Shown here: one piece after another, positions 6,571 to 14,290 of the stretch | Layout of the letters: the number at the start of each line of letters is the position of its first letter | Position numbering within the stretch: position 1 is the stretch's first letter | Origin: Micavibrio_A sp035759665 | GTDB lineage: Bacteria; Pseudomonadota; Alphaproteobacteria; Micavibrionales; Micavibrionaceae | Reading direction: 5' to 3' | Assembly (NCBI GenBank): GCA_035759665.1 | Contig: DASTUM010000111.1 | Coordinates: forward strand, 1-35,250 | Length of the DNA: 35,250 nt | Notes under the pieces: generated by a model | What the model was told of the DNA's origin: nothing | Seen by the model: only the letters and a program-made list of their open reading frames with translations | Database searches by the model: none | Program-made: the position numbers and the translations under genes

Positions 6571-7659
6571 TTGGAAAGCGACAACCCCAAACCCATGGGC
6601 GGCGATCTTAAGGCAAAGATACTGGATGCGCTTGCGGCGGTGAAAACCGGCGAGGGAAATATCGTGTCCGAAAACATGGTCGGCGGTCTTCAGATTTCGC
6701 CGGACAAGGATGTGCTCTTTACACTCGAAGTCGACCCGGCTATGGGCGCGAAGATGGAGCCGCTGCGCATGGAAGCCGAAAAGGCGGTGCGCAGTATTTC
6801 CGGAATCAAAAGCGTTACCGCCATCCTGACCGCCGAACGCGGGCAGGCGCAGACGCATGATCCGCATGGCATGGGCAAGAATCCGCCGCTGCAACTCCCT
6901 TTCCGGAATGTCATCGCCGTGGGATCGGGCAAGGGCGGGGTCGGCAAATCGACTGTCGCCTTCAACCTTGCCGCCGAACTGGCGGCGCAGGGTTTTTCGG
7001 TCGCGCTCCTCGATGCCGACATTTACGGTCCCTCGGTGCCGAGGCTGACGGGGCTCGCCGGACAAAAACCCGGGACGAACGATTCCGGAAAAATCATCCC
7101 GCTCGAAGCGCACGGCCTGAAGATCATGTCGATGGGATTCCTGGTCGAAGAAGAAAAGCCGATGATATGGCGCGGCCCGATGGTGCAGACGGCCTTCTAT
7201 CAGATGTTGCGGGACGTTGCGTGGCGAAATGGGGAGGGTGATCTTGATTTCCTTATTATCGACATGCCGCCCGGAACCGGGGATGTCCAGCTTACTCTCG
7301 CGCAAAAAGTGCCTGTGACGGGCGCAGTGGTGGTTTCGACCCCGCAGGATCTTTCGCTGATCGATGCCCGCAAGGCTATAGCGATGTTTGAAAAGACCAA
7401 TGTTAAGGTCCTTGGAATCATTGAAAATATGTCGACTTATATTTGTCCCGAATGCGGCCACGAAGACCATGTTTTCGGCCATGGGGGAGTGCGGGAAGAA
7501 GCATTAAGACGAAACGTTTCGTTTATGGGAGAACTTCCCTTAAACGCCGAAATCCGTCGAAAATCGGATGCCGGCGAACCGATTGGCGGAAGTTTCTATA
7601 AAACCATTGCAAAGGCCGTTTTGAATTCTGTAAAGTCTATCAGGACGCGGCGTCTATAA
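6571..7659 (+). CDS. mrp: Mrp/NBP35-type iron-sulfur cluster carrier ATPase
   Basis: Mrp (ApbC) is a P-loop ATPase that binds and transfers Fe-S clusters. The N-terminal MIP18-like domain covers about residues 12-90. The deviant Walker A GSGKGGVGKST is at 118-128, followed by LLDADIYGPSVPRL and the conserved IIDMPPGTGDVQLTL. The Cys pair of CPECG, expected to hold the bridging cluster, lies near residue 300. Length 362 is normal. The start used here is TTG at 6571, with AGGA ten bases upstream. An ATG eight codons later (6595) is an alternative and would lose nothing conserved. It is transcribed away from hflK and followed closely by an unknown gene. Confidence 0.94.
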   Translation: MESDNPKPMGGDLKAKILDALAAVKTGEGNIVSENMVGGLQISPDKDVLFTLEVDPAMGAKMEPLRMEAEKAVRSISGIKSVTAILTAERGQAQTHDPHGMGKNPPLQLPFRNVIAVGSGKGGVGKSTVAFNLAAELAAQGFSVALLDADIYGPSVPRLTGLAGQKPGTNDSGKIIPLEAHGLKIMSMGFLVEEEKPMIWRGPMVQTAFYQMLRDVAWRNGEGDLDFLIIDMPPGTGDVQLTLAQKVPVTGAVVVSTPQDLSLIDARKAIAMFEKTNVKVLGIIENMSTYICPECGHEDHVFGHGGVREEALRRNVSFMGELPLNAEIRRKSDAGEPIGGSFYKTIAKAVLNSVKSIRTRRL

Positions 7660-7693
7660 ATTAAAACAAGCGTATCGAAACAGGGGAGGGCGT

Positions 7694-8266
7694 ATGACTA
7701 TCCATAAAATTAAAGATGAGTTTGTTCTCAAAGCGTCTATCGGCGAGCTTCTTGCCGCCTTAAGCGGCATTAACTGTGCCGGCGTTACGGTCGTTAAAAA
7801 CGGGGCCGACACGAAAAAAGACCCGATTGCCTCAATCGGTTATGAGGCGGCTAAAATGACATATTCTATGCGTAACGAACTTGGTTCCCGGACCATGGAT
7901 CCGGATATGGCGGCTTTCCGAATTACGGAATTTCTGAGCTCGGCCCGCGACGTTCTGGTCGCGCATGAAAACACTGTTTTGTCTTTGCCCGAAGGCACGC
8001 TGGAAGGGACGCTGAAGGATGTCGTTCTACATATCGATGAAATTCTGAAGCGCGAAGCTATCGGTGGCGACCGCCCGGCTGTAAAATTCTACAATGGTAA
8101 TCTTCAGGGAAAATTTCACGCGGCCTATATGTCTAAAAGCAGCGGGGAAGATCTGGATGAAGAAGCAGTCGACGACAAGGACACGATGCCTGCGCCTGAA
8201 GCCAAGGCGGCTCCCAGGCGCGGCCGCCGCAAAACTAAACCGGGGCCGGGCGCTGTTCCGCTCTAG
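7694..8266 (+). CDS. Hypothetical protein, 190 residues
   Basis: I do not recognise this protein. It looks soluble and mostly helical up to about residue 135. The last about 45 residues change character: an acidic stretch (GEDLDEEAVDDKD) is followed by a basic tail (APRRGRRKTKPGPG), as in proteins that contact nucleic acid or acidic partners. GGGGAGGG sits just before the ATG, a strong ribosome binding site, so the start is well supported. It follows mrp by 34 bases on the same strand and may be cotranscribed. Its last 32 bases overlap the 3' end of folA on the opposite strand. Confidence 0.8.
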   Translation: MTIHKIKDEFVLKASIGELLAALSGINCAGVTVVKNGADTKKDPIASIGYEAAKMTYSMRNELGSRTMDPDMAAFRITEFLSSARDVLVAHENTVLSLPEGTLEGTLKDVVLHIDEILKREAIGGDRPAVKFYNGNLQGKFHAAYMSKSSGEDLDEEAVDDKDTMPAPEAKAAPRRGRRKTKPGPGAVPL

Positions 8267-8738
8267 TATAGGTCAGAAAGCTGAAACCTTCGCGCTCGTC
8301 GCGGGATTCTTCCACCCATTCCGCTCCCAGCGCCGGAAAGAACGCATCGCCTCTGGGCGATTGGTGCACGCGGGTTAGATAGATTTTATCGGCCAGATTC
8401 AGCGCCTGCGCATAAATCTGCGCGCCGCCGACGATGCAGATTTCATCCGTCTCGGTCTTTGATGCCTGATCAATGGCTTCTTCCAGATCCTTGCAGGTCA
8501 GCGCGCCGCCATGCTGGTAATTCTTGCGTGACACGATGATGTTCACGCGCCCCGGAAGCGGTTTCCCCAATTGCTCCAGAATGCTTTCAAACGTCTTGCG
8601 CCCCATGATGCAGGGCTTGCCCATCGTCACGGTTTTAAAATGTTTGAAATCCTCAGGAATATGCCACGGCATGACATTGTCGCGTCCGATGACATTGTTG
8701 TCGGCGGCGGCCACGACGAGGGAGATTACTTTCTTCAT
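8235..8738 (-). CDS. folA: Dihydrofolate reductase
   Basis: FolA reduces dihydrofolate to tetrahydrofolate with NADPH, regenerating the cofactor consumed by thymidylate synthase. The 167-residue protein shows SLVVAAADNNVIGRDN, then MPWHIPEDFKHFK with the active-site acid at Asp29. The NADPH-binding GRKTFESI and ICIVGGAQIYAQAL follow, and the family pattern TRVHQSPRGDAFFP ends the domain. The chromosomal type is clear. The start codon has no strong Shine-Dalgarno sequence; a small hairpin (CATCCC/GGGATG) sits in the short leader. It lies downstream of thyA on the same strand with a small ORF between, and its 3' end overlaps the convergent gene by 32 bases. Confidence 0.96.
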   Translation of the reverse strand: MKKVISLVVAAADNNVIGRDNVMPWHIPEDFKHFKTVTMGKPCIMGRKTFESILEQLGKPLPGRVNIIVSRKNYQHGGALTCKDLEEAIDQASKTETDEICIVGGAQIYAQALNLADKIYLTRVHQSPRGDAFFPALGAEWVEESRDEREGFSFLTYTRAEQRPAPV

Positions 8739-8787
8739 AGGAATTGTCTACCATCCCGCGTGGGGATGATAAAGGCCGATATGGATG

Positions 8788-8883
8788 TTATCGACGCCAG
8801 ATAAGGGAAGACCGGTTCAGATGATTGTCGATGGAATGCATCGTGGGGGTTTTCACGGTCTTGTCTATTTTGGCAGAGGACAT
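8788..8883 (-). CDS. Small ORF, 31 residues, between thyA and folA
   Basis: A 31-codon frame begins MSSAKIDKTVKTPTMHSID and ends with a basic tail SLIWRR. It is preceded by AAAGGAG seven bases before the ATG, the best ribosome binding site in this neighbourhood. A site resembling an EcfG promoter (8919-8943) lies about 40 bases upstream. No family is recognised and no signal peptide or membrane helix is present. The combination of promoter-like site, strong ribosome binding site and stop just ahead of folA supports a real small protein or a translated leader. Length is too short for codon statistics to help. Confidence 0.5.
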   Translation of the reverse strand: MSSAKIDKTVKTPTMHSIDNHLNRSSLIWRR

Positions 8884-8918
8884 AAGAAAGCTCCTTTCGC
8901 GATTGCTGTCGTGCAGTA

Positions 8919-8943
8919 AACAGTTTTAAGCGGCGCAGGTTCC
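8919..8943 (-). promoter_or_regulatory. EcfG-like promoter candidate for the small ORF
   Basis: On the minus strand GGAAC (8943-8939), 16 bases, then TGTTT (8922-8918). This is close to the alphaproteobacterial general-stress consensus GGAAC-N16/17-cGTT. The predicted start of transcription falls about 30 bases before the small ORF. Confidence 0.4.
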
Positions 8944-9053
8944 CATTAAGGATTGTGACCATTTTGCGATTGGTATTTCTGAAGGAATAACCAGACCCGC
9001 CAAAACGGTCATTGCGCACGCCCGTATGCCAACAGCGGCAACGCCTTTGTTGA

Positions 9054-9848
9054 TCAAACCGCCACGGCGCCCTTGATATGCGGATGCGCTTCGTAGCCGA
9101 CCAGTTCGAAATCCTCATACTTGAAATCGAAGATGTTTTTGACATGCGGATTGAGGTGCATTTCCGGAAGCGGGAAGGGCTTGCGGCTGATCTGCTCCTG
9201 CACCTGTTCCATGTGATTGGAATAGATATGCGCGTCGCCGAACGTGTGGACGAAATCGCCGGGCTTGAGGCCGCAGACCTGCGCCACCATCATCGTGAGC
9301 AGTGCATAGGAGGCGATGTTGAACGGCACGCCGAGGAAGATGTCGGCGGAGCGCTGGTAAAGCTGGCATGAAAGTTTTCCGTCCGCCACATAGAACTGGA
9401 AGAAGCAATGGCAGGGCGGCAGCGCCATTTTCGGAATCTCGCCCACGTTCCACGCGGAAACGATCAGGCGGCGGTCGTCGGGATTGGTCTTGATGCGCTC
9501 GATCACATTCGAAATCTGATCGACGGTGCGGCCATCCGCCGTGGCCCAGCTGCGCCATTGCTGGCCGTAGACGGGGCCGAGGTCGCCGTTTTCATCCGCC
9601 CATTCGTTCCAGATTTTTACGCCGTTGTCGGTGAGGTATTTGATATTGGTGTCGCCCTGCAAAAACCAGATTAGTTCATGGATAATCGATTTCAGGTGCA
9701 GCTTTTTCGTCGTGACCAGCGGGAAGCCTTCGGAAAGGTCGAATCTCATCTGGTGGCCGAACACGGAAATGACGCCCGTCCCCGTGCGGTCCTCCTTTTT
9801 CGAGCCTTCCTCCAGAACGCGTTTAATAAGATCATGATATTGCTGCAT
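9054..9848 (-). CDS. thyA: Thymidylate synthase
   Basis: ThyA methylates dUMP to dTMP using methylene-tetrahydrofolate, producing dihydrofolate for FolA. It has 264 residues, the same length as the E. coli enzyme. Visible motifs are DRTGTGVISVFGHQMRF, the catalytic Cys146 in MALPPCHCFFQFY, QRSADIFLGVPFNIASYALL and FGDAHIYSNH. The last residues, HIKGAVAV, match the conserved C-terminus that closes over the active site. An AAGGAG ribosome binding site precedes the ATG by eight bases, and a good promoter is visible. The folate partner folA follows 315 bases downstream. Confidence 0.97.
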   Translation of the reverse strand: MQQYHDLIKRVLEEGSKKEDRTGTGVISVFGHQMRFDLSEGFPLVTTKKLHLKSIIHELIWFLQGDTNIKYLTDNGVKIWNEWADENGDLGPVYGQQWRSWATADGRTVDQISNVIERIKTNPDDRRLIVSAWNVGEIPKMALPPCHCFFQFYVADGKLSCQLYQRSADIFLGVPFNIASYALLTMMVAQVCGLKPGDFVHTFGDAHIYSNHMEQVQEQISRKPFPLPEMHLNPHVKNIFDFKYEDFELVGYEAHPHIKGAVAV

Positions 9849-9869
9849 ATTTTACGCTCCTTGGGCTAA

Positions 9870-9898
9870 ATTAGACTTATTATACCGCTCTTTGACAA
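9870..9898 (-). promoter_or_regulatory. thyA promoter
   Basis: TTGTCA (9898-9893), 17 bases, TCTAAT (9875-9870): five of six matches at both boxes. It ends about 20 bases before the thyA ATG. Confidence 0.7.
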
Positions 9899-9937
9899 TA
9901 TAGGTAGGAACAAAGCATGGCCATCCACATGTTTTAT

Positions 9938-9966
9938 TTGACATAATGTATATAATGATCTATGTT
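9938..9966 (+). promoter_or_regulatory. Sigma70-type promoter for the 92-residue gene
   Basis: TTGACA (9938-9943), 17 bases, TATGTT (9961-9966). The perfect -35 box and ideal spacing place transcription start near 9973. That rules out the ATG at 9962 and supports the one at 9992. Confidence 0.75.
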
Positions 9967-9991
9967 ACGCCCAGTTTTACAGGAGAGACCT

Positions 9992-10270
9992 ATGACGAAC
10001 GATGTTAAAGAAAAAGCCAAACGTGAGCTTGCCAAAGCTTTCAAAGAGGGCTGGGATAAGAAAGAACGCGAAGGCTTTGTTTCTCCGGAACTCTTAAAAG
10101 CCCTTATAGAAAGGCATGGATTGCACCCTGATCGTGTTCAGGAATATGTGATTGCAGACCAAAAGTTCATATCGGGTCGTGGTGAAAAACCGAACGCTGA
10201 TAACTATAAAACGCCTAATATCGTTCCTTTGTGCAAGCCGGGTGGCCCCAGGAACGATGGCGGAATCTAG
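9992..10270 (+). CDS. Hypothetical protein, 92 residues
   Basis: I do not recognise a family. The protein is small, soluble and highly charged: an N-terminal Lys/Glu-rich helix (DVKEKAKRELAKAFKEGWDKKER), then a possible helical hairpin (SPELLKALIERHGLHPDRVQEYVI), then a Gly/Pro-rich tail. The start is well determined because the promoter -10 box overlaps the earlier ATG and AGGAG lies six bases before 9992. It sits between thyA (divergent) and ssrA, with its own strong promoter, and ssrA follows in the same direction. Confidence 0.75.
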   Translation: MTNDVKEKAKRELAKAFKEGWDKKEREGFVSPELLKALIERHGLHPDRVQEYVIADQKFISGRGEKPNADNYKTPNIVPLCKPGGPRNDGGI

Positions 10271-10275
10271 TTTCC

Positions 10276-10306
10276 TTGAAATCTTAACGAATTTCCCCTC
10301 TATTAT
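10276..10306 (+). promoter_or_regulatory. Possible ssrA promoter
   Basis: TTGAAA (10276-10281) and TATTAT (10301-10306) lie 19 bases apart, a slightly long spacer. They immediately precede the GGGC-TTCG-GCCC hairpin that begins the tmRNA acceptor piece. Confidence 0.4.
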
Positions 10307-10310
10307 AGGT

Positions 10311-10606
10311 GCGGGCTTCGGCCCGTTATGACGCTAAACGTAAGTATGGAATAAGCGTCGTGGACCCGGGGGCAGTGCCCGGCAGGTCCACCACTCTCCT
10401 CTGATTTTAGAGCAGGGCGGCGGGCCTGAAACAGGATCGACACGCGTGGTAAAGATATATTGCGGCGTCCGGCATGATACCTCCGTAACGGGTCAGGCAA
10501 TATAAATGCCAACGATAACTTCCAAGTCGAAGCACGTATGGCCGCCTAATTTTAGGTCGCTATAGCTTCAAATCAATCCCTATGGCCTAGACAGTCATAG
10601 GTGGGG
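10311..10606 (+). ncRNA. ssrA: tmRNA, two-piece (circularly permuted) alphaproteobacterial form
   Basis: The gene rescues ribosomes stalled on broken mRNAs and tags their products for proteolysis. The 3' acceptor piece comes first: a stem CCGGG/CCCGG with a seven-base loop, then CAGGTCC (10383-10389), discriminator A and encoded CCA (10391-10393). The 5' end of the coding piece, GGGCCTG (10422-10428), pairs with CAGGTCC over seven bases and includes the G3-U70 wobble that alanyl-tRNA synthetase requires. The tag frame at 10508-10549 encodes ANDNFQVEARMAA then TAA. The permuted order (acceptor before coding, with a short spacer to be removed) is the known alphaproteobacterial arrangement. Exact mature ends, other than CCA, are estimates. 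A terminator follows at 10610. Confidence 0.9.
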
Positions 10607-10609
10607 TTC

Positions 10610-10645
10610 GGGCGGTTCCTCGCAACAGAATACCGCCCATTTTTA
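10610..10645 (+). terminator. ssrA terminator
   Basis: GGGCGGT (10610-10616) pairs with ACCGCCC (10632-10638), followed by ATTTTTA. This is an intrinsic terminator at the end of the tmRNA. Confidence 0.8.
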
Positions 10646-10714
10646 TGCCTGAATTTTCTGTATAAGTCCTTTCCGCCGCCTTCTTGCCCGCCTGGCCATC
10701 TGTTAAAAAAAAGC

Positions 10715-12709
10715 ATGGGCAATTTTCTCTCGAAACATTCCGGATGGTTGTGGCTTGCCGCGTTCGTGTGCGCGCTATACCCGGTGAACAGCTATCAGCT
10801 TCAGTTCTTCACAGCGGCGCAGATCCTGCTTTTCGCGTGGAGCTATGTCTCCTTGTCGCGAACGCTGGATCGCGGGTGGAATTTGCCGCGCACCGCCGTG
10901 CTGGTTTTTGCCGGGCTGTTCTGGCTTCTCGCCGCCGCCAGTGTTTTCTGGTCAGAGATCAAGACGATCAGCCTGATGGGGCTGTTTTTCTTTTCCGCCA
11001 TGCCGCTCACTTTCTTTATCGGCGTGATGACGCGGGATATGAATTTTTTCAAAAACGCCGCCTACGCGCTGGCCGCCGTCTTCGGCGTGCTATCGCTCTG
11101 GGCGATCGTCCAGTTCTTTTTCCTCAACACCTATTTCGGCGGTCAGGCCCGCCACCCGCTGGCCGATCCGTCTTCGCTGGGGTCTTTGTTCTCGCTGGCG
11201 CTGTTCTGTTCGCTGGGCTGGGTTTTGAGCGCGCGGCCCAAAAGGGAGCATATATGCGCGATCGTCCTTTCCGTCCTTCTCGTTTGCGGCATTCTTTCGA
11301 CCGCCGCGCGCGGGCCGGTTTTTGCCTCCATACCCGGGATCGCACTGTTCGCCGTTCTTTTGTGGCCGCAGGTGAAAGCCCAGCGCAGGTCGCTACTGAT
11401 CGTGCTTACGGGCGCGTTGGCCTGTTATGGCCTGATGCAAACGGGTGTGCAGAAAAGATTCGATATCGGCGAGCGCATTTTCAACACCGTGATGATGCGG
11501 ATGCCAGATATCAGCAACAACCGCATCGCAATCTGGTCGGCAACGGTGGATATGATCGAAGACCGCCCGTGGCTCGGCACCGGCATCGGTACGTATTTCC
11601 TCTATTTCCCCGAATACCGCCGGGCCGATGACCGCAATGGCGCGACGATGGCGCACAACGATCCGATGCAGTTCTGGGCGGAGCTTGGCATTCTCGGGCC
11701 GTTTTTATTCTATGCCTTTGCATGTGCGGCGGCGCTTCGCTCGTTTGGTGCGCTTAAACGCGCAAAGCACGACAAGCCGGGTGAGCGCATTGCAATCGTC
11801 TCGCTTTTCGCCGGGCTCGGGGCGATGGTGGTGGGAAGCCATGTCGGATTCAACCATTACAATATATCCATTTTGATGCTGGCGGGCCTTATGCTGGCGG
11901 CGTGGTTCAAAATTACGGCCAGTGCGGCGGATGAGCCCGATCGCAACCTGGCCATGCCCGATACGGTTCCGGCGGGCGTGAACAGGGCGCTCCTGGCCCT
12001 GCCGTTCGTAATGGCGGCGTGGATGGTCGTCAGCCTGATGGCGGGCGAGTATTTCGTGAACCGGGCGCGCGGCGATCTGTTCGCGGAAAAAATGTTCGAC
12101 TTCGCCGACAATATCAACAATGCCAACAAAGTTTCCCAAGGCTTGAATTTCCGCGCCTATCTTCTGGCGGTGAACGTGCCGATGTCCATCCTCGAATATA
12201 ACGGCCGGTTGATGGACGATGAGCAGAAAACGAAGCTCTACGATCAGGTGAAGGGTTATATGGATAGCGTCATTGCCCTCAATCCCCGGATGCCGAACAG
12301 CTATTATTATCTCGCCCGCGTGCAAAAGCTGGCGCCGCCCGCAGCTATCGCGCAAGGCACACCGACGCCGGAAGAATATTACAAAAAGGCCCTGGCGCTG
12401 GAGCCGCTTTACATCAGCGCACGGCTGGGGCTTCTGGACATCGCGCGGGCGCGCAAGGCCGGTATCAAGGAACAGATCGCCATTCTCGAACCCGGTCTGG
12501 GTTTCGTCTACACCGTGCCGACGGTTGAGCAATATTACGGCGAATTGGCGAACCTTTATCTCGAAGATAGAAATTACGGAAAAGCAAAAGATGTCATGCG
12601 CCGTATGGCGAATTTCAAAAAGCGTTCCGCCTACAGCCTCACGCGCCAGAACACTTCAATTCCGCAAGCGATCGTGGGCGGCGACGCGATTTTTGAAAGA
12701 ACGCCGTGA
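10715..12709 (+). CDS. O-antigen ligase/polymerase-like membrane protein with C-terminal helical-repeat region
   Basis: A polytopic inner-membrane protein of the Wzy_C (O-antigen ligase, WaaL/PglL-like) superfamily. About ten hydrophobic segments occupy residues 1-430. The Wzy_C signature region is visible as IWSATVDMIEDRPWLGTGIGTYFLYFPEY, then TMAHNDPMQFWAELGILGPFLF, with an Asn-His pair further on (GFNHYN). After the last membrane segments (about residue 450) a soluble region has TPR-like helices (SYYYLARVQKL, EEYYKKALALEPLYISARLGLLDIA). The family transfers or polymerises surface sugars; the substrate cannot be read here. I placed the start at 10715 because the frame upstream would overlap the ssrA terminator. 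No clear ribosome binding site is present. No other glycan genes lie nearby. Confidence 0.8.
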   Translation: MGNFLSKHSGWLWLAAFVCALYPVNSYQLQFFTAAQILLFAWSYVSLSRTLDRGWNLPRTAVLVFAGLFWLLAAASVFWSEIKTISLMGLFFFSAMPLTFFIGVMTRDMNFFKNAAYALAAVFGVLSLWAIVQFFFLNTYFGGQARHPLADPSSLGSLFSLALFCSLGWVLSARPKREHICAIVLSVLLVCGILSTAARGPVFASIPGIALFAVLLWPQVKAQRRSLLIVLTGALACYGLMQTGVQKRFDIGERIFNTVMMRMPDISNNRIAIWSATVDMIEDRPWLGTGIGTYFLYFPEYRRADDRNGATMAHNDPMQFWAELGILGPFLFYAFACAAALRSFGALKRAKHDKPGERIAIVSLFAGLGAMVVGSHVGFNHYNISILMLAGLMLAAWFKITASAADEPDRNLAMPDTVPAGVNRALLALPFVMAAWMVVSLMAGEYFVNRARGDLFAEKMFDFADNINNANKVSQGLNFRAYLLAVNVPMSILEYNGRLMDDEQKTKLYDQVKGYMDSVIALNPRMPNSYYYLARVQKLAPPAAIAQGTPTPEEYYKKALALEPLYISARLGLLDIARARKAGIKEQIAILEPGLGFVYTVPTVEQYYGELANLYLEDRNYGKAKDVMRRMANFKKRSAYSLTRQNTSIPQAIVGGDAIFERTP

Positions 12710-12762
12710 GGTCGAGAAAACTTCTGGAAAAACGAAGCCGCTAATGCGAGGCTTGGGCAGTG

Positions 12763-12785
12763 ATTCGCGGCCCTCGCGAATTCTT
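12763..12785 (+). terminator. Hairpin between the O-antigen-ligase-like gene and sspB
   Basis: ATTCGCG (12763-12769) and CGCGAAT (12775-12781) form a perfect seven-base stem with a five-base loop, followed by TCTTC. It is a weak intrinsic terminator candidate that would separate the two genes. The rest of the 123-base gap shows nothing else firm. Confidence 0.45.
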
Positions 12786-12832
12786 CAACGAACCTCTTGA
12801 TTTTACACTCCGATCTTGCGACCAATAGACCT

Positions 12833-13327
12833 ATGATTGACGACGAAGAAGAGATACTGCGCTACGACAGAATGGTTGAATCCGCCCTGCGCGGCGTCGT
12901 GCGCGAAGCCATCGAGGCCGTGATAGAGGAAGGCGAACTTCCTGAAGACCATCATTTCTACATCACCTTTATGACGGATTATCCGGGCGTTAAAATCCCG
13001 GCTTATCTGCGCGACCGCTACCCCGGCGAAATGACGATCGTTCTGCAATATCAATTCTACGACCTGTTCGTCGACGATGAGAAAATGGGCGTGACGCTTT
13101 CGTTCAACAACGTGCCTGAACGCCTCGAAATCCCGCTCTCTTCCATCACGATCTTCGCGGACCCGTCCGTTAATTTCGCGCTGCAATTCCAGCCGATGGG
13201 CGAGGAAGGCGAGGACGGTTTCCCCGATCCCGGCGACGATGACGAACCGCCGACCGGCACCGACGACAAGGGTGGCGACAAGAAAACGGGCGAAGTCGTT
13301 TCCCTCGACAAATTCCGGAAGAAGTAA
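12833..13327 (+). CDS. sspB: SspB-alpha, ClpXP adaptor for ssrA-tagged proteins
   Basis: SspB binds the ssrA tag and tethers the substrate to ClpX. The 164-residue protein begins MIDDEEEILRYDRMVESALRGVVREAI. The SspB fold follows (FYITFMTDYPGVKIPAYLRDRYPGEMTIVLQYQFYDLFV). A disordered acidic linker (DPGDDDEPPTGTDDKGG) leads to the conserved C-terminal ClpX-binding tail VVSLDKFRKK. This is the alphaproteobacterial SspB subfamily, not the E. coli one. The start at 12833 fits the family. An upstream ATG at 12797 adds 12 unconserved residues. Its ligand source, ssrA, lies 2.2 kb upstream. It is followed by the hydrolase gene after two bases, so the two are probably one transcript. Confidence 0.9.
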   Translation: MIDDEEEILRYDRMVESALRGVVREAIEAVIEEGELPEDHHFYITFMTDYPGVKIPAYLRDRYPGEMTIVLQYQFYDLFVDDEKMGVTLSFNNVPERLEIPLSSITIFADPSVNFALQFQPMGEEGEDGFPDPGDDDEPPTGTDDKGGDKKTGEVVSLDKFRKK

Positions 13328-13329
13328 GC

Positions 13330-14289
13330 ATGACGGCGTTCTGGCGCGGCGGCGTTTCGGCGGACAGTGAAGCGCTTCCCGTCAAAATGGTGCGCGGCAC
13401 GCTGGTCGATTCCGTGCGCGGCAACCGTGAAGTTCCTCTGAAAATGTATTACCCACAGGTGGAAGGATTGAAAAACCTTCCCCTGATCGTCTGGAGCCAC
13501 GGGCTCGGCGGGAGCATCGACGGCGCGGCTTTCATCTCGCGCTTTCTGACTGCGCGCGGCTATGTCGTATTGCATGTCCAGCATGCGGGGACGGATTCCG
13601 CCCTTTGGGAAGGCAAGCCCGGCCATCCGTGGGACATTATTAAAGCCCTGACCATTCCGCGTTCAGCAAGCCTTGCGCGTTTCATGGACGTCCCGTTCGT
13701 CCTCGATTATCTCGATGAATTTCTGGCGGATCACCCGGCGGCCGCCGCAATGATCGACCGCAACAATATCGGTATGTCCGGCCATTCTTTCGGCGCGATG
13801 ACGGCACAGATTATGCTCGGCCAGCAATTCCCGGATGAGCAGGGGATTTTGCAGGATTATTCCGACCCGCGTTTCAAGGCGGGGATTTTATATTCCCCCG
13901 TGCCGGCCTTTCATCTGACCGGCGAATTGCCTGATCGCATCTACGGTTCCATAGACCGCCCTGTCTTCCACATGACGGGAACGGACGATTCCTCGCCCGT
14001 CGAAGGCTTCGATTACACGCGCCGACTCGCGGTCTATGAGTATTCGCACAAGGCCGAAAAAATGTTGATGATTCTCAAAGACGGCGATCATATGATTTAT
14101 AACGGCAGCCGCGGCAAGCTGGGCCAGAACCCGAACCGCGACCTGCATGAAAGCATCATCGAAATCGCGGCCCTGGCCTACTGGGACGCTAAATTGAAGG
14201 GCGATGCGGCCGCGCAAGGGTGGTTGACCGGCGGCGGTTTCGCCACATATCTGAACGGGCATGGTGAATTCCGCTTTGAAGGAAAGTGA
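13330..14289 (+). CDS. Alpha/beta hydrolase (PAF-acetylhydrolase/dienelactone-hydrolase-like)
   Basis: A 319-residue cytoplasmic serine hydrolase. The oxyanion-hole motif SHGLGG is near residue 56. The nucleophile elbow GMSGHSFGAM places Ser153. Asp219 or Asp220 in MTGTDDSSP and His254 in DGDHMIY complete the triad. The spacing resembles platelet-activating-factor acetylhydrolase-like and predicted dienelactone hydrolases; the substrate is unknown. It starts two bases after sspB and ends one base before the ABC ATPase, so the three genes probably form one operon. There is no signal peptide. Confidence 0.85.
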   Translation: MTAFWRGGVSADSEALPVKMVRGTLVDSVRGNREVPLKMYYPQVEGLKNLPLIVWSHGLGGSIDGAAFISRFLTARGYVVLHVQHAGTDSALWEGKPGHPWDIIKALTIPRSASLARFMDVPFVLDYLDEFLADHPAAAAMIDRNNIGMSGHSFGAMTAQIMLGQQFPDEQGILQDYSDPRFKAGILYSPVPAFHLTGELPDRIYGSIDRPVFHMTGTDDSSPVEGFDYTRRLAVYEYSHKAEKMLMILKDGDHMIYNGSRGKLGQNPNRDLHESIIEIAALAYWDAKLKGDAAAQGWLTGGGFATYLNGHGEFRFEGK

Positions 14290-14290
14290 T

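Noticed and set aside
8735..9145. 136-codon frame on the minus strand spanning the thyA 3' end and the gap before folA
   Set aside because: Its first third overlaps thyA in another frame, and its start has no support. Only the 31-codon ORF in a different position within the gap has a ribosome binding site.
10303..10512. 69-codon frame on the minus strand over the tmRNA
   Set aside because: The region is explained by the tmRNA acceptor stem, encoded CCA and tag frame.
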